From NCBI GenBank assembly GCA_045601405.1, contig JAZRZO010000071.1, positions 1-60,073 of the forward strand: a stretch of 60,073 bases of DNA, given 5' to 3'. Below are positions 8,735 through 17,276 of the stretch, piece after piece (position 1 is the first letter of the stretch; the number at the start of each line of letters is the position of its first letter). The notes under the pieces were generated by a model, which ran no database searches, had not been told where the DNA came from, and saw nothing but the letters and a program-made list of their open reading frames with translations. The position numbers were made by a program, and so were the translations under genes. The stretch comes from RGIG5612 sp045601405 (lineage in GTDB: Bacteria > Bacillota > Clostridia > Lachnospirales > Lachnospiraceae).

Positions 8735-9502
8735 CTACTTTTCGTTATGTTTTATCACCTCAGTGGCAAGCAGCCTGTAGCTGTTGGCTCCACTGGAGTG
8801 TGTGGCGTATGCGGTTATCGGCATTCCGTAGCTTGGCGCCTCCGCAAGCCTTATATTACGCGGGATTATGGTCTCATATATGTTTTCCTGCAGAGTGTTT
8901 TTAACACTTTCAACAACCTGCATGGAAAGGCGCGTTCTTGCATCATACATGGTAAAGACCACTCCTTCCATTTCGAGTTCCGGATTCAGCTTCTTTTTCA
9001 CCAGATCTACGGTATGTATAAGCTGGGAAAGACCTTCCAGCGCGTAATATTCACATTGTATGGGTACAAGAACGCTGTCCGCAGCAGTCAGGGCATTGAC
9101 TGTGAGCATATTGAGGGACGGCGGACAATCAATAAGGATATAGTCAAAACCCTCCGCCTTCTCCCGGAGTATCTCCTTCAACAGATATTCTCTGTTTTCT
9201 ATATCTATAAGGTCGATCTCCGCGCCTGACAGATTGATGTTTGCCGGAATTACCGAAAGATTGTCAAATTCCGTCTTTATCACACATTCTTCATATTCGA
9301 CTTTCTCCGTGATGAGCTCATAAACGGTCTTCTCTACCGTTCTTTTATCTACGCCCACTCCGCTAGTGGCATTTCCCTGAGGGTCTATATCTACGAGAAG
9401 TACTCTTCTGCCTTCCTCCGCCAGCGCAGCGGAAAGATTGATCGTTGTTGTAGTCTTCCCTACTCCTCCTTTTTGATTTGCCACAGCAATTATCCTGCTC
9501 AT
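8735..9502 (-). CDS. parA: chromosome-partitioning ATPase ParA (Soj)
   Basis: A Walker-type ATPase that works with ParB in origin segregation and, in relatives, regulates DnaA. It begins with the deviant Walker A NQKGGVGKTTTTINL (residues 9-23), then DIDPQGNATSG and Walker B-like DYILIDCPPSL. The 255-residue length is typical of Soj rather than plasmid ParA, which carries an extra N-terminal domain. CAGGAG precedes the ATG, and a strong promoter lies 45 bases upstream. Confidence 0.96.
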   Translation of the reverse strand: MSRIIAVANQKGGVGKTTTTINLSAALAEEGRRVLLVDIDPQGNATSGVGVDKRTVEKTVYELITEKVEYEECVIKTEFDNLSVIPANINLSGAEIDLIDIENREYLLKEILREKAEGFDYILIDCPPSLNMLTVNALTAADSVLVPIQCEYYALEGLSQLIHTVDLVKKKLNPELEMEGVVFTMYDARTRLSMQVVESVKNTLQENIYETIIPRNIRLAEAPSYGMPITAYATHSSGANSYRLLATEVIKHNEK

Positions 9503-9547
9503 AAACGCTCCTGTCTGTCAAACAACTCCTTGTAATGTTGATTTTGA

Positions 9548-9576
9548 ATTATAGCGTAAAAAAATAGCTGTTTCAA
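9548..9576 (-). promoter_or_regulatory. parA operon promoter
   Basis: On the minus strand TTGAAA, a 17-base spacer and a perfect TATAAT. It fires away from the divergent hydrolase promoter, with a parS site between them. Confidence 0.75.
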
Positions 9577-9592
9577 GAGGTATACGGGTTTT

Positions 9593-9608
9593 TGTTTCAC
9601 GTGAAACA
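9593..9608. promoter_or_regulatory. parS site 1
   Basis: A perfect 16-base palindrome TGTTTCACGTGAAACA, the ParB loading site. It sits between the -35 elements of two divergent promoters. Confidence 0.95.
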
Positions 9609-9610
9609 TA

Positions 9611-9639
9611 TTGTAATGGGCCGTACTTTATACTATAAT
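9611..9639 (+). promoter_or_regulatory. promoter of the hydrolase gene
   Basis: TTGTAA, 17 bases, TATAAT, 31 bases before the hydrolase start. Its -35 begins two bases after parS site 1. Confidence 0.65.
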
Positions 9640-9670
9640 TCCTAATAAGAAAACAAGGACGGGCTTTAAA

Positions 9671-10511
9671 ATGAAGATATTCAGATCACTAACCAGGACC
9701 CTGGGTTTTGCGGCTAAGACAACACTTATCCTCGCCGGGATCAATATGTTCTTTTCATATATAGAAGAGCTTAAAAACCGCAATCTGCCGGAGAACGGAC
9801 GGTTCTATGTATGGCGCTATGGCAAGGTTTTTTATCACAAACGCGGCAAGGGGGATCCGGTTATCCTTCTGCACGGTTTTAATCCGTCTCATTCGGGCAA
9901 GGACCTTGAGTCGCTGTCTGCGCATCTTGCCGCAAATCATACCGTATACCGTATAGATCTGCCCGGCTTCGGACTTTCCGATAAGCCGTGGATTACTTAT
10001 ACCAATTACTTTTATGTGCTCTTGCTGCAGAACTTTACCAGGGACATCATCGGGGATACGGCAAATGTCATTGCCTGCGGCGGTTCCGGACTCAGCGTAC
10101 TGCAGGCAAATAAAACGGATGATTCGATGTTTGGCAAGATCATTCTTATAGATCCCTGCTTTAAGGAGCCTATTAAAGCGCCCGCAAAGATCGTAAAACC
10201 CCTGTGTGCGCTCATGGATCTGCCTCTCTTCGGTACATTTATATATAATCTCTTCAGCCTCATAGGAGCTGCGCCTTTTGACAAGGAAGGGCGTCATGTA
10301 TTTACAAGCAGACTTGCCGGCACACTGACATCCGACATAACAAAACACCCGGAGCTTATCACGCCGGATGTTTCCATATTTTCCAGAGATGCGGGGGATG
10401 ACATCTTTACTTTCGGAGATATCTCATCTTCGCTCGGCTGAGCTTATATCCGGGGTGCCTCTGATCGTTATAACTTTCCCTGTGGCTGTTGATCTGTATG
10501 ACTTTATCTGA
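9671..10511 (+). pseudogene. alpha/beta hydrolase, frameshifted and truncated
   Basis: A membrane-anchored alpha/beta-fold hydrolase: an N-terminal hydrophobic stretch near residues 10-32, VILLHGFNPS, and YRIDLPGFGLSDKP. The nucleophile region reads ACGGSGLS, not the canonical GxSxG. The annotated frame stops at 10441, but removing one G from a G5 run (10393-10397) continues into MTSLLSEISHLRSAELIS and VPLIVITFPV, the expected lid and late strand, ending at 10511. Even so, the final segment that normally carries the catalytic histidine is missing, and the end overlaps the 3' end of rsmG. It is probably inactive. Confidence 0.6.
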
Positions 10512-11247
10512 TAGGGCTTTTGCCCGGTTTTCCGGATCGGCGCGGATATTTTTCCGGTGTCCGTCCGGTTTTTTTTATGACAACAAGGCTTCTTTCAGCC
10601 GCGTCACCGGGCAGAATATGACTTTTAATGCTTAGGATTTCCCCTCCGAGCACAGATATAGCGGTCGCCGCCTCCTTTAATTCATCCGATATGTTGCCGG
10701 CTTTGTAAAATATGGCTGCGCCGCCGGGTTTCACGAACGGCAGGCAGTATTCGGAGAGGGTGGCCGTGTTCGCCACCGCACGGCTTACACAGATATCATA
10801 TGTTTCACGTGAAACACCTCCCGTTCCCGCCAGATCCTCGGCGCGTCCGTTTACGACCTCGACCTTGTCAAGCTCGAGCAGCTCCGCAGCTCTTCTTACA
10901 AAATCTGTTTTCTTTTTTATGGAGTCGAGCAGAGTAAAACGCGCTTCAGAAAAAACTATCTTTAGTGGAAGCCCGGGAAATCCGCCTCCGGTCCCAACAT
11001 CTATCAGTGAAAAGTCCTCTCTATTGTTCACGAGTCCGGAGATCAACGGTGCGGTTGCAATAGAATCCGCGAAATGTCTGATCTCAACTTCCTCCGGGTC
11101 TCTTATTGCTGTGAGGTTGACCGATCTGTTGCCGTCAAGCAGGACAGAGCAGAGCAGAGCAAACTGATCGAGCTGCCTTTCATTAAGGACAATTCCGTTT
11201 TTGTTTGCAAAATCCTTTAATATCTCAAATTGTTTCACGTGAAACAC
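10504..11247 (-). CDS. rsmG: 16S rRNA (guanine-527-N7) methyltransferase
   Basis: Methylates G527 of 16S rRNA using S-adenosylmethionine. The SAM-binding motif LIDVGTGGGFPGLPL lies near residue 78, followed by SRAVA and an FYKAGN-type motif. The start is GTG at 11247, which shares its G with the TAG stop of mnmG. The first codons (MFHVKQ) are almost entirely a parS site, and a second parS lies inside the gene where it reads VSRET. The basic C-terminal tail (YPRRSGKPGKSPIR) is typical. Confidence 0.95.
   Translation of the reverse strand: MFHVKQFEILKDFANKNGIVLNERQLDQFALLCSVLLDGNRSVNLTAIRDPEEVEIRHFADSIATAPLISGLVNNREDFSLIDVGTGGGFPGLPLKIVFSEARFTLLDSIKKKTDFVRRAAELLELDKVEVVNGRAEDLAGTGGVSRETYDICVSRAVANTATLSEYCLPFVKPGGAAIFYKAGNISDELKEAATAISVLGGEILSIKSHILPGDAAERSLVVIKKTGRTPEKYPRRSGKPGKSPIR
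10801..10816. promoter_or_regulatory. parS site 2
   Basis: A perfect TGTTTCACGTGAAACA inside the rsmG coding sequence, where it encodes VSRET. Confidence 0.95.
11231..11246. promoter_or_regulatory. parS site 3 (start of rsmG)
   Basis: A perfect TGTTTCACGTGAAACA covering all but the first base of the first five rsmG codons and its GTG start. Confidence 0.95.
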
Positions 11248-13124
11248 TACTTTCCTTCTTTTGCGAGATAGATCAACAGAACCGAGATGTCCGCAGGTGT
11301 TACTCCTGATATCCGGGATGCCTGTCCGATCGACCGGGGTTTAAAGTGGTCAAGCTTCTGACCTGCCTCCAGACGAAGTCCGCTTATCGCCCGGTAATCA
11401 ATGTCCTCCGGCAGCATCCTGTTTTCTATCCTTCTGAAATTTTCAACCTGCTTCTGCTGTCTTTCTATATATCCTTCATACTTTAACTCTACGTTGATCT
11501 GCCACAAAATATCTGCCGGAAGATCTTTTGCCCCCGGGTCGAGTCCCATTACCTTTTCGTAGTCAAGCTCAGGTCTTCTTATGAGTTCATCCAGCATCAC
11601 CCCACTTAATAGTGGTGCACTTCCATGTTTAACCACTATATCTTGTGTTTTTTTATTCGCTCCTACCGAAACTGTCTTTATTCTGGCAACCTCTTCTTCA
11701 ATGATGCGCCTCTTTTTTTCCACCTTTTCCCATTGCTCATCACTCACCAGTCCGATCTCGTGCCCGATATCGGAAAGGCGAAGGTCGGCATTATCCTGCC
11801 TCAGCAGCAACCGGTATTCCGCCCTCGAAGTCATCATCCGGTACGGCTCCGTATTCTCCTTTGTCACAAGATCATCTATCAGAACTCCGATATAAGCCTG
11901 ACTTCTGTCAAGAATTACCGGCTCTCTGCCTTCTATCTGCCTGCATGCATTTACTCCCGCCATGAAACCTTGAACGGCTGCCTCCTCATATCCTGAGCTG
12001 CCGTTAAGCTGGCCTGCGCTATACAGACCCTTTATGCTCTTGAACTCCAGGCTGTCCTTTATATCATTCGCGTTTATGCAGTCATATTCGATCGCGTACG
12101 CGTTTCTCACTATCTTTACATTCTCCAGTCCGATCATGGTTTTATACATTGCAAACTGGACATCCTCGGGCAGAGAAGAGCTCATGCCCGAAAGATACAT
12201 CTCATTTGTATATGCGCCTTCCGGCTCCACAAATATCTGGTGCCTGTCTTTATCCGGAAATTTCACCACCTTATCTTCTATCGATGGGCAGTATCTCGGA
12301 CCGGTTCCTTCGATCTCTCCGGAAAACAGAGGAGAGCGGTCTATGTTTTCATTGATTATCTTGTGTGTCTCCGGCGTAGTATATGTAAGCCAGCATGAAA
12401 CCTGTTCTTTTTGTATACTTTCCGGGTCTGTAGAGAAAGAGAATGGGACAACAGGTACATCTCCCTTTTGTTCCTTCATCTTTGAAAAATCCAGACTTCT
12501 CCGGTCAACCCTTGCTGGTGTGCCTGTTTTAAATCGTCTGAGCGTGATACCGTTCTTTCTCAGTGAATCACTCAGATGGTTAGCCGCCTGCAACCCGTTC
12601 GGGCCCGTGGGGGTACTGACCTCCCCGTATATACAACGGGCCTTAAGATAAGTGCCCGTGGCAAGTATCACCGACTTAGCCTTATATATCGCGCCGGAGT
12701 AGGTTTTAACACCCCGTATCACTTTCCCCTCAACTATCAGCTCCGACACTTCCGCCTGTCTGACAGTCAGATTATCAGTATTTTCAAGGGTTCGGCGCAT
12801 TTCCTTCGTGTACTCCTGCTTATCTGCCTGAGCTCTAAGGCTATGCACCGCCGGCCCTTTTGATGTATTCAGCATACGGGACTGAATAAAAGTCTTATCG
12901 ATATTCCTGCCCATTTCGCCGCCCAGCGCATCCAGCTCCCTTACCAGATGCCCCTTAGAGCTGCCGCCGATATTAGGGTTGCACGGCATAAGCGCAATGC
13001 TGTCAATGCTTACCGTAAACATTATGGTCTGCATCCCGAGCCGTGCCGCCGCCAATGCAGCCTCACAACCCGCGTGACCCGCGCCAACCACTACAATATC
13101 ATATTCCTCTGTAACAACGTTCAT
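11247..13124 (-). CDS. mnmG: tRNA uridine carboxymethylaminomethyl modification enzyme MnmG
   Basis: With MnmE it installs the (carboxymethyl)aminomethyl group at wobble uridine U34 of tRNAs. At 625 residues it has the full family length. The FAD motif VVVGAGHAGCEAAL (near residue 11) is followed by CNPNIGGSSKGHLVRELD, and the C-terminal helical domain that binds MnmE and tRNA is complete (ARISGVTPADISVLLIYL region). A promoter lies directly upstream. rsmG follows with a one-base overlap. Confidence 0.97.
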   Translation of the reverse strand: MNVVTEEYDIVVVGAGHAGCEAALAAARLGMQTIMFTVSIDSIALMPCNPNIGGSSKGHLVRELDALGGEMGRNIDKTFIQSRMLNTSKGPAVHSLRAQADKQEYTKEMRRTLENTDNLTVRQAEVSELIVEGKVIRGVKTYSGAIYKAKSVILATGTYLKARCIYGEVSTPTGPNGLQAANHLSDSLRKNGITLRRFKTGTPARVDRRSLDFSKMKEQKGDVPVVPFSFSTDPESIQKEQVSCWLTYTTPETHKIINENIDRSPLFSGEIEGTGPRYCPSIEDKVVKFPDKDRHQIFVEPEGAYTNEMYLSGMSSSLPEDVQFAMYKTMIGLENVKIVRNAYAIEYDCINANDIKDSLEFKSIKGLYSAGQLNGSSGYEEAAVQGFMAGVNACRQIEGREPVILDRSQAYIGVLIDDLVTKENTEPYRMMTSRAEYRLLLRQDNADLRLSDIGHEIGLVSDEQWEKVEKKRRIIEEEVARIKTVSVGANKKTQDIVVKHGSAPLLSGVMLDELIRRPELDYEKVMGLDPGAKDLPADILWQINVELKYEGYIERQQKQVENFRRIENRMLPEDIDYRAISGLRLEAGQKLDHFKPRSIGQASRISGVTPADISVLLIYLAKEGK

Positions 13125-13184
13125 TCTTATTCTTTCTGCGCCTTATGCAAAAACTGCATGTATTCGCTTTTATAGATTTTTCAG

Positions 13185-13214
13185 ATTATATCACTGAAGT
13201 TTCGGGAGAGTCAA
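13185..13214 (-). promoter_or_regulatory. mnmG-rsmG promoter
   Basis: On the minus strand TTGACT, an 18-base spacer and TATAAT, about 60 bases before the mnmG start. It separates the mnmG-rsmG unit from mnmE upstream. Confidence 0.65.
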
Positions 13215-13258
13215 AGTTTTGACACTGAAAATCCCGCCGATGATGCATATATTCATTT

Positions 13259-14647
13259 TTATTTTCCCATGCAGAACTTTGCAAAGATCTCATCGGCGAG
13301 GTCATCTTCCAGAGATTCGCCGATGACCTGGCCGAGCAGAGTATAGGCATCCATCATATCAATGGTATAGAAGTCCTCCGGCATACCGGCATTGATGCTT
13401 TCCATTGCCCTTTGGAGCGATCCGGCAGCCGAAAAAAGCGCCGCTTTCTGCCGGGCGTTGGTAATATAAACCTGGTCGTTAAAATTAATATGACCTTTAT
13501 AGAACATATCCCGGATCGTGGACGCAAGCCTGTCAATCCCCGCCTCATTTACGACAGAAGTTTCTATTACGGGAACATCATCCGTCACATCCTCCAGCTC
13601 CGACGTATCCGCAGCCTTATTCAGATCCTGCTTGTTTAAAAGGATTATCGACTTCCTGCCGCGTATCAACTCCAGAATATCCCGGTCGTTATCATCAAGA
13701 GGCCTCGACACATCGACCATAAAAATAATAAGATCCGCTTCCTGCGCGCTCGCCTTAGCCTTGTCCACTCCGATCTTTTCTATCACATCCTCCGTACTTC
13801 GGATCCCCGCCGTATCTATCACATTCAGAGTAACATCTCCAAGTCTGATGCTTTCTTCCAAAGTGTCCCTCGTGGTGCCCTCGATCTCAGTTACTATCGC
13901 CCGCTCAGAACCGGTGAGCGCGTTCAGAAGAGAGGATTTTCCCACATTTGGCTTCCCCAGGATCACCGTTTTGATGCCTTCTTTGATGATCCTGCCGTCA
14001 TCAGCGCTGTTAACCAGCTCCCGTACGGCTCTGAGGATATCCTCAAGAACGGGAAGCAGGGCAGAGCCGTAGTTCTCCATATCAATATGCTCCGGGTCAT
14101 CAAGCGCCGCCTCGATATACGCGATCTGTTCGAGGAGCACCGACCTTTCGGCGCGGATCCTTTCCGAAACACTTCCCTTAAGCTGAGAAAGCGCACTCTT
14201 TAAAGCAAGATCATTCTCCGCATTTATGACATCTATCACGGCCTCCGCCTGTGAAAGATCGATCCGCCCGTTGAGAAATGCCCTCTTTGTGAACTCTCCG
14301 GCCTCCGCGGCGCGAGCGCCGTTCTTAAGAACCAGCTCCAGCGTCTTCTGCATCACATGCATACCGCCATGACAGTCGATCTCGACAGTGTCCTCCCTGG
14401 TATAAGTATGCGGTCTCCGCATGATAAGCACCAGAACTTCATCCACAGCCGCATCACCGTCCATAATTGTGCCATAGTGTATAGTGTGAGATGCCACGTC
14501 ATCCATATTCTTTTCCCTGAACGGTCTGAAGATCTTATTTACTATTTCCATCGCGTCCGGCCCGCTCATTCTGATAATGCCGATGCCGGAATTATTCATT
14601 GCCGTCGATATCGCCGCAATGGTATCCGTTCTTTCCATCTGTTCCAT
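13259..14647 (-). CDS. mnmE: tRNA modification GTPase MnmE
   Basis: A GTPase partner of MnmG in wobble-uridine modification. An N-terminal folate-binding domain is followed by a helical domain with an inserted G domain (G1 GKPNVGKSSLLNAL about residue 224, switch EGTTRDT, G3 DTAGIR, G4 NKQD). The C-terminus is FCMGK, the conserved CxGK motif with the essential cysteine. The start at 14647 (MEQMERTDT) has AGGAG at good spacing, while the upstream in-frame ATG lies in the terminator of jag and is rejected. Confidence 0.96.
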   Translation of the reverse strand: MEQMERTDTIAAISTAMNNSGIGIIRMSGPDAMEIVNKIFRPFREKNMDDVASHTIHYGTIMDGDAAVDEVLVLIMRRPHTYTREDTVEIDCHGGMHVMQKTLELVLKNGARAAEAGEFTKRAFLNGRIDLSQAEAVIDVINAENDLALKSALSQLKGSVSERIRAERSVLLEQIAYIEAALDDPEHIDMENYGSALLPVLEDILRAVRELVNSADDGRIIKEGIKTVILGKPNVGKSSLLNALTGSERAIVTEIEGTTRDTLEESIRLGDVTLNVIDTAGIRSTEDVIEKIGVDKAKASAQEADLIIFMVDVSRPLDDNDRDILELIRGRKSIILLNKQDLNKAADTSELEDVTDDVPVIETSVVNEAGIDRLASTIRDMFYKGHINFNDQVYITNARQKAALFSAAGSLQRAMESINAGMPEDFYTIDMMDAYTLLGQVIGESLEDDLADEIFAKFCMGK

Positions 14648-14659
14648 AAATCTCCTGTT

Positions 14660-14690
14660 AAAAACCAGGCGCCCCCGGAAGGGGGCGCCT
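14660..14690 (-). terminator. intrinsic terminator after jag
   Basis: On the minus strand a GC-rich 10-bp stem (AGGCGCCCCC with GGGGGCGCCT, loop TTCC) is followed by GGTTTTTAA. It begins 5 bases after the jag stop and ends just upstream of mnmE, so mnmE is read by its own promoter or by read-through. Confidence 0.8.
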
Positions 14691-14694
14691 CTGA

Positions 14695-15318
14695 TCACTT
14701 CTTGTAATATACAACCACTTTCCGGTTGGGCTCTTCGCCTTCACTCTTCGTTGTGACAAAAACATCCGCCTGAAGATAAGAATGTATCACCCTTCTTTCA
14801 TAGGGATTCATCGGGTCAAGCACAACCTTCCTCCTGGTCTTTTTTACCTTTGAGGCAACATTTTTCGCGAGATTTTCCAGAGTCTTTTCACGTCTTTCGC
14901 GATAATCTCTTGTATCCAGCTTAAGCCTGTAATATTCTTCCGTATTCCTGTTTGCCACTATACTGGTAAGATATTGAAGCGCATCCAGCGTCGCACCGCG
15001 CTTGCCTATGATGTCTCCGGTATCTGCGCCTTCGATATTTACATTTATAAGCTTTTCAATATCGTCGGTCTCAACCTTAATATCCGCATCAACATCCATA
15101 CCCGCAAGAACATCCTTTAAAAATGCGCTTACAGCATCATCAACCGTATCCTTTTTTCTTGCCCTGATAACCGCCTCCTTGGAAAACATCCCGAAAAGAC
15201 CGGAATTTCCTTCCTCAAGTACCTCATATTCTATCTTGTCGCTTGTTGTGCCAAGCACAACCGATGCTTCCGTTACAGCCTCTTCAACTGTTTTGCCGGT
15301 AAATTCTCTGTATTCCAT
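14695..15318 (-). CDS. jag: RNA-binding protein Jag (KhpB)
   Basis: The SpoIIIJ-associated protein, an RNA binder linked to cell division and envelope growth, and encoded next to yidC in most Firmicutes. Three domains are visible in its 207 residues: Jag N-terminal (YREFTGKTVEEAVTEAS, ending in SGLFGMFSKEA), KH (DIIGKRGATLDALQYLTSIV, about 100-120) and R3H at the C-terminus (MNPYERRVIHSYLQ). It is 20 bases downstream of yidC. Confidence 0.95.
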   Translation of the reverse strand: MEYREFTGKTVEEAVTEASVVLGTTSDKIEYEVLEEGNSGLFGMFSKEAVIRARKKDTVDDAVSAFLKDVLAGMDVDADIKVETDDIEKLINVNIEGADTGDIIGKRGATLDALQYLTSIVANRNTEEYYRLKLDTRDYRERREKTLENLAKNVASKVKKTRRKVVLDPMNPYERRVIHSYLQADVFVTTKSEGEEPNRKVVVYYKK

Positions 15319-15338
15319 CTATGAAATCCCTCCCGTTA

Positions 15339-16658
15339 TTATTTCTTATATTTTCTTTTTGATCTTGTCGAATTCTCGCCCGGAACATCGCCATGCTCCT
15401 CATTATATTGCTGGACCAGTCCGGCTTTAGCCGCTATGGAATCCGGAGGCGGCGCTGCGTTATTACTCCCCGCAGTTGAAACATTCATGTTTGCTCTGGC
15501 CGCAATAGAATCAGGATTGTTATTTGCAGTATTTTCAATATTTCTGGTGCTTGTATTGGCTGCCTGATAAAGAGTAGAGGACTTAACACCCTTTTTCTCC
15601 CTCTTTTTCTGCGCCTTTTCCTCCGCTTTTTTCAGATTTTCCTCAACAAATGCATCCATATCTATCTTTCTGTAATGCCTGTTGATAAATATCTGCAATA
15701 TTACCTGGAAGAGAGAGCTTGCCGCCCAGTAAAGACCGATTCCCGCGTTAAAGGTAAAGCAGAAGAACACCGATACGAGGGGCATAACAAAACCCATTGA
15801 ATTCATTGCCGCAGTTGTGGAATCTCCGCCGGCCGCGCTCTGTTTGGTCTGCGTAAGCTTCATGGAAAGCCACTGCGAAGCGCCCGCTATCAGCGGTAAG
15901 AGAACAGCGATTATCCCTATTCCCCCCGCAAGCATAAGGTTCCATGGAGTCTGGCTCAGGTCAAAGCCCAGGAAAGAGTTTGCCGCCTGCATCTGCTCAT
16001 GGGCAGATGTGATAGCTGCGGCATCGGCACCGCTGAACATAGCGGTAAGAGAGTCCCACCCCTTTAGGGGCAGAGCATAGAGAACCTTCATCTGTGTGCC
16101 CGTCGCCACCGACGCGTCTCCGAGCCCGGCTGAGATCTCGGAAAAATCCATTCCGCTCGCGTTAAGGATATTAACGATCTTTTCAAGCGGCTGTGAAAGC
16201 GCATCTATCAGTGTGGGCAGCTCCCTGATGGCTCCGTAAAGAGCGATGATGATAGGCATCTGGATAACAGTCTGAAGACATCCGCCCATCTGGGAAACGC
16301 CGTATTTCGCATAAACAGCCTTTGTCTCCTCCTGCATCTGCTGCATGGAGTAATTGTCACGCCGTCCCTGATACTTATTCTGTATAGCCTTGATCTCCGG
16401 CTGCATGATTGCGGACAGCTTTGAGAATTTCTGCTGTTTTATCGTCAGCGGAAGAAGAATGAATTTGATTATAAGTGTGAAGACAATGATAACGAGTCCT
16501 ATGTTAGGAATCCCTATCAGTTCAAAGAACTTATAAATATATTCAATTACCCAGCCGAAGAAAATTACGATCTGCTTGATAACAGGCCATTCATAACATC
16601 CGCCTGTTGCTGCGGCAGCAGATGCACCGCCACAACCTGCCAGTAAAAAATTAATCAC
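15339..16658 (-). CDS. yidC: membrane protein insertase YidC
   Basis: Inserts proteins into the cytoplasmic membrane, alone or with SecYEG. The conserved core has five membrane segments (GLVIIVFTLIIKFILLPLTI, then the cytosolic helical hairpin with KQQKFSKLSAIMQPEIKAIQ, then MGGCLQTVIQMPIIIALYGAI). The loop of about 90 residues between the second and third core segments is longer than in Bacillus. The C-terminal tail is long and charged with a run rich in Asn, Ala and Pro. The N-terminus includes LLAGC, but the preceding segment is too short for a standard lipoprotein signal. Confidence 0.95.
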   Translation of the reverse strand: MINFLLAGCGGASAAAATGGCYEWPVIKQIVIFFGWVIEYIYKFFELIGIPNIGLVIIVFTLIIKFILLPLTIKQQKFSKLSAIMQPEIKAIQNKYQGRRDNYSMQQMQEETKAVYAKYGVSQMGGCLQTVIQMPIIIALYGAIRELPTLIDALSQPLEKIVNILNASGMDFSEISAGLGDASVATGTQMKVLYALPLKGWDSLTAMFSGADAAAITSAHEQMQAANSFLGFDLSQTPWNLMLAGGIGIIAVLLPLIAGASQWLSMKLTQTKQSAAGGDSTTAAMNSMGFVMPLVSVFFCFTFNAGIGLYWAASSLFQVILQIFINRHYRKIDMDAFVEENLKKAEEKAQKKREKKGVKSSTLYQAANTSTRNIENTANNNPDSIAARANMNVSTAGSNNAAPPPDSIAAKAGLVQQYNEEHGDVPGENSTRSKRKYKK

Positions 16659-16672
16659 TTATAGAATCCTCC

Positions 16673-16885
16673 TTATGGTACCGGGTCGTAACCACCCTTG
16701 GAGAACGGATTGCATCTTAAGATCCTGTAGATAGCCAATCCCAGTCCTTTAAGCGGACCATACTTCTCAATAGCCTCGATGGCATACTGAGAGCAAGTAG
16801 GGTAATATTTACATCTGGAATATCTTTTATACCCGGATATATACTTCCTGTAAAACTGTATCATCGCAATCAAAAATCTGCTCAT
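16673..16885 (-). CDS. yidD: membrane insertion efficiency factor YidD
   Basis: A small (70-residue) membrane-associated protein with the conserved CKYYPTCSQYAIEAIEKYG core and the RCNPFSKGGYDPVP C-terminus. The start at 16885 (MSRFLIAMIQFYRKY) lies six bases after the rnpA stop and matches the family length; an in-frame ATG ten codons upstream would overlap rnpA. It sits in the usual order rpmH-rnpA-yidD-yidC. Confidence 0.93.
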   Translation of the reverse strand: MSRFLIAMIQFYRKYISGYKRYSRCKYYPTCSQYAIEAIEKYGPLKGLGLAIYRILRCNPFSKGGYDPVP

Positions 16886-16890
16886 AATAC

Positions 16891-17220
16891 TTACACCAAT
16901 CTGTGCAACCTGCAAAGCCTTAGCATTGAGGCCTTTACCTCCGCCAGAGATTTTCCCTTTATATGCGGCCTCGCGACCACCACCAGGCTGATACCCTCCG
17001 GCAAAAGGTCTCTTATTTCCAAAAAGCTTTCCCTTATCAATCTTGCGGCTCTGTGCCTTTCAACGCTGTTTCCCACTTTTTTCGATGCGGAAATTCCAAG
17101 CTTTTTTCCTTCCCGATGTTTAAGAATGTACAGAACCAGCAGCTCATCAGCCTTAGACCTTCCTTTTTTATAGACCTCCTGAAATTGAGAACTGTTTTTC
17201 AAGCTGTCAATATTTCTCAA
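16891..17220 (-). CDS. rnpA: ribonuclease P protein component
   Basis: The protein cofactor of RNase P, which matures tRNA 5' ends. It is 109 residues with the family signature in the form KKVGNSVERHRAARLIRES (about residues 46-64), where the usual RNR is RHR. It lies between rpmH and yidD. A hairpin between rpmH and rnpA may reduce its expression relative to the abundant ribosomal protein. Confidence 0.95.
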   Translation of the reverse strand: MRNIDSLKNSSQFQEVYKKGRSKADELLVLYILKHREGKKLGISASKKVGNSVERHRAARLIRESFLEIRDLLPEGISLVVVARPHIKGKSLAEVKASMLRLCRLHRLV

Positions 17221-17248
17221 GTCTTTTCCTCTCTTATAAGAACAAGAA

Positions 17249-17276
17249 AGACCACCTTTCTTAATTCAGGTGGTCT
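17249..17276 (-). promoter_or_regulatory. hairpin between rpmH and rnpA
   Basis: On the minus strand AGACCACCT and AGGTGGTCT form a 9-bp stem over a 10-base loop, followed by TTTCTTGTTCTT. The stem overlaps the rpmH stop codon. The weak T tract suggests a partial terminator or processing site. Confidence 0.6.

Noticed and set aside
12034..12651. Plus-strand open frame of 205 codons inside mnmG
   Set aside because: It is antisense to intact mnmG with no recognisable domain.
16630..16658. Lipoprotein signal in YidC (LLAGC)
   Set aside because: Only eight residues precede the cysteine and no basic n-region is present; a standard lipoprotein signal is unlikely.
1..17000. General sequencing error as the cause of all frameshifts
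   Set aside because: About 40 kb of essential genes on both sides read without a single break, while breaks are confined to dispensable genes; individual errors remain possible.
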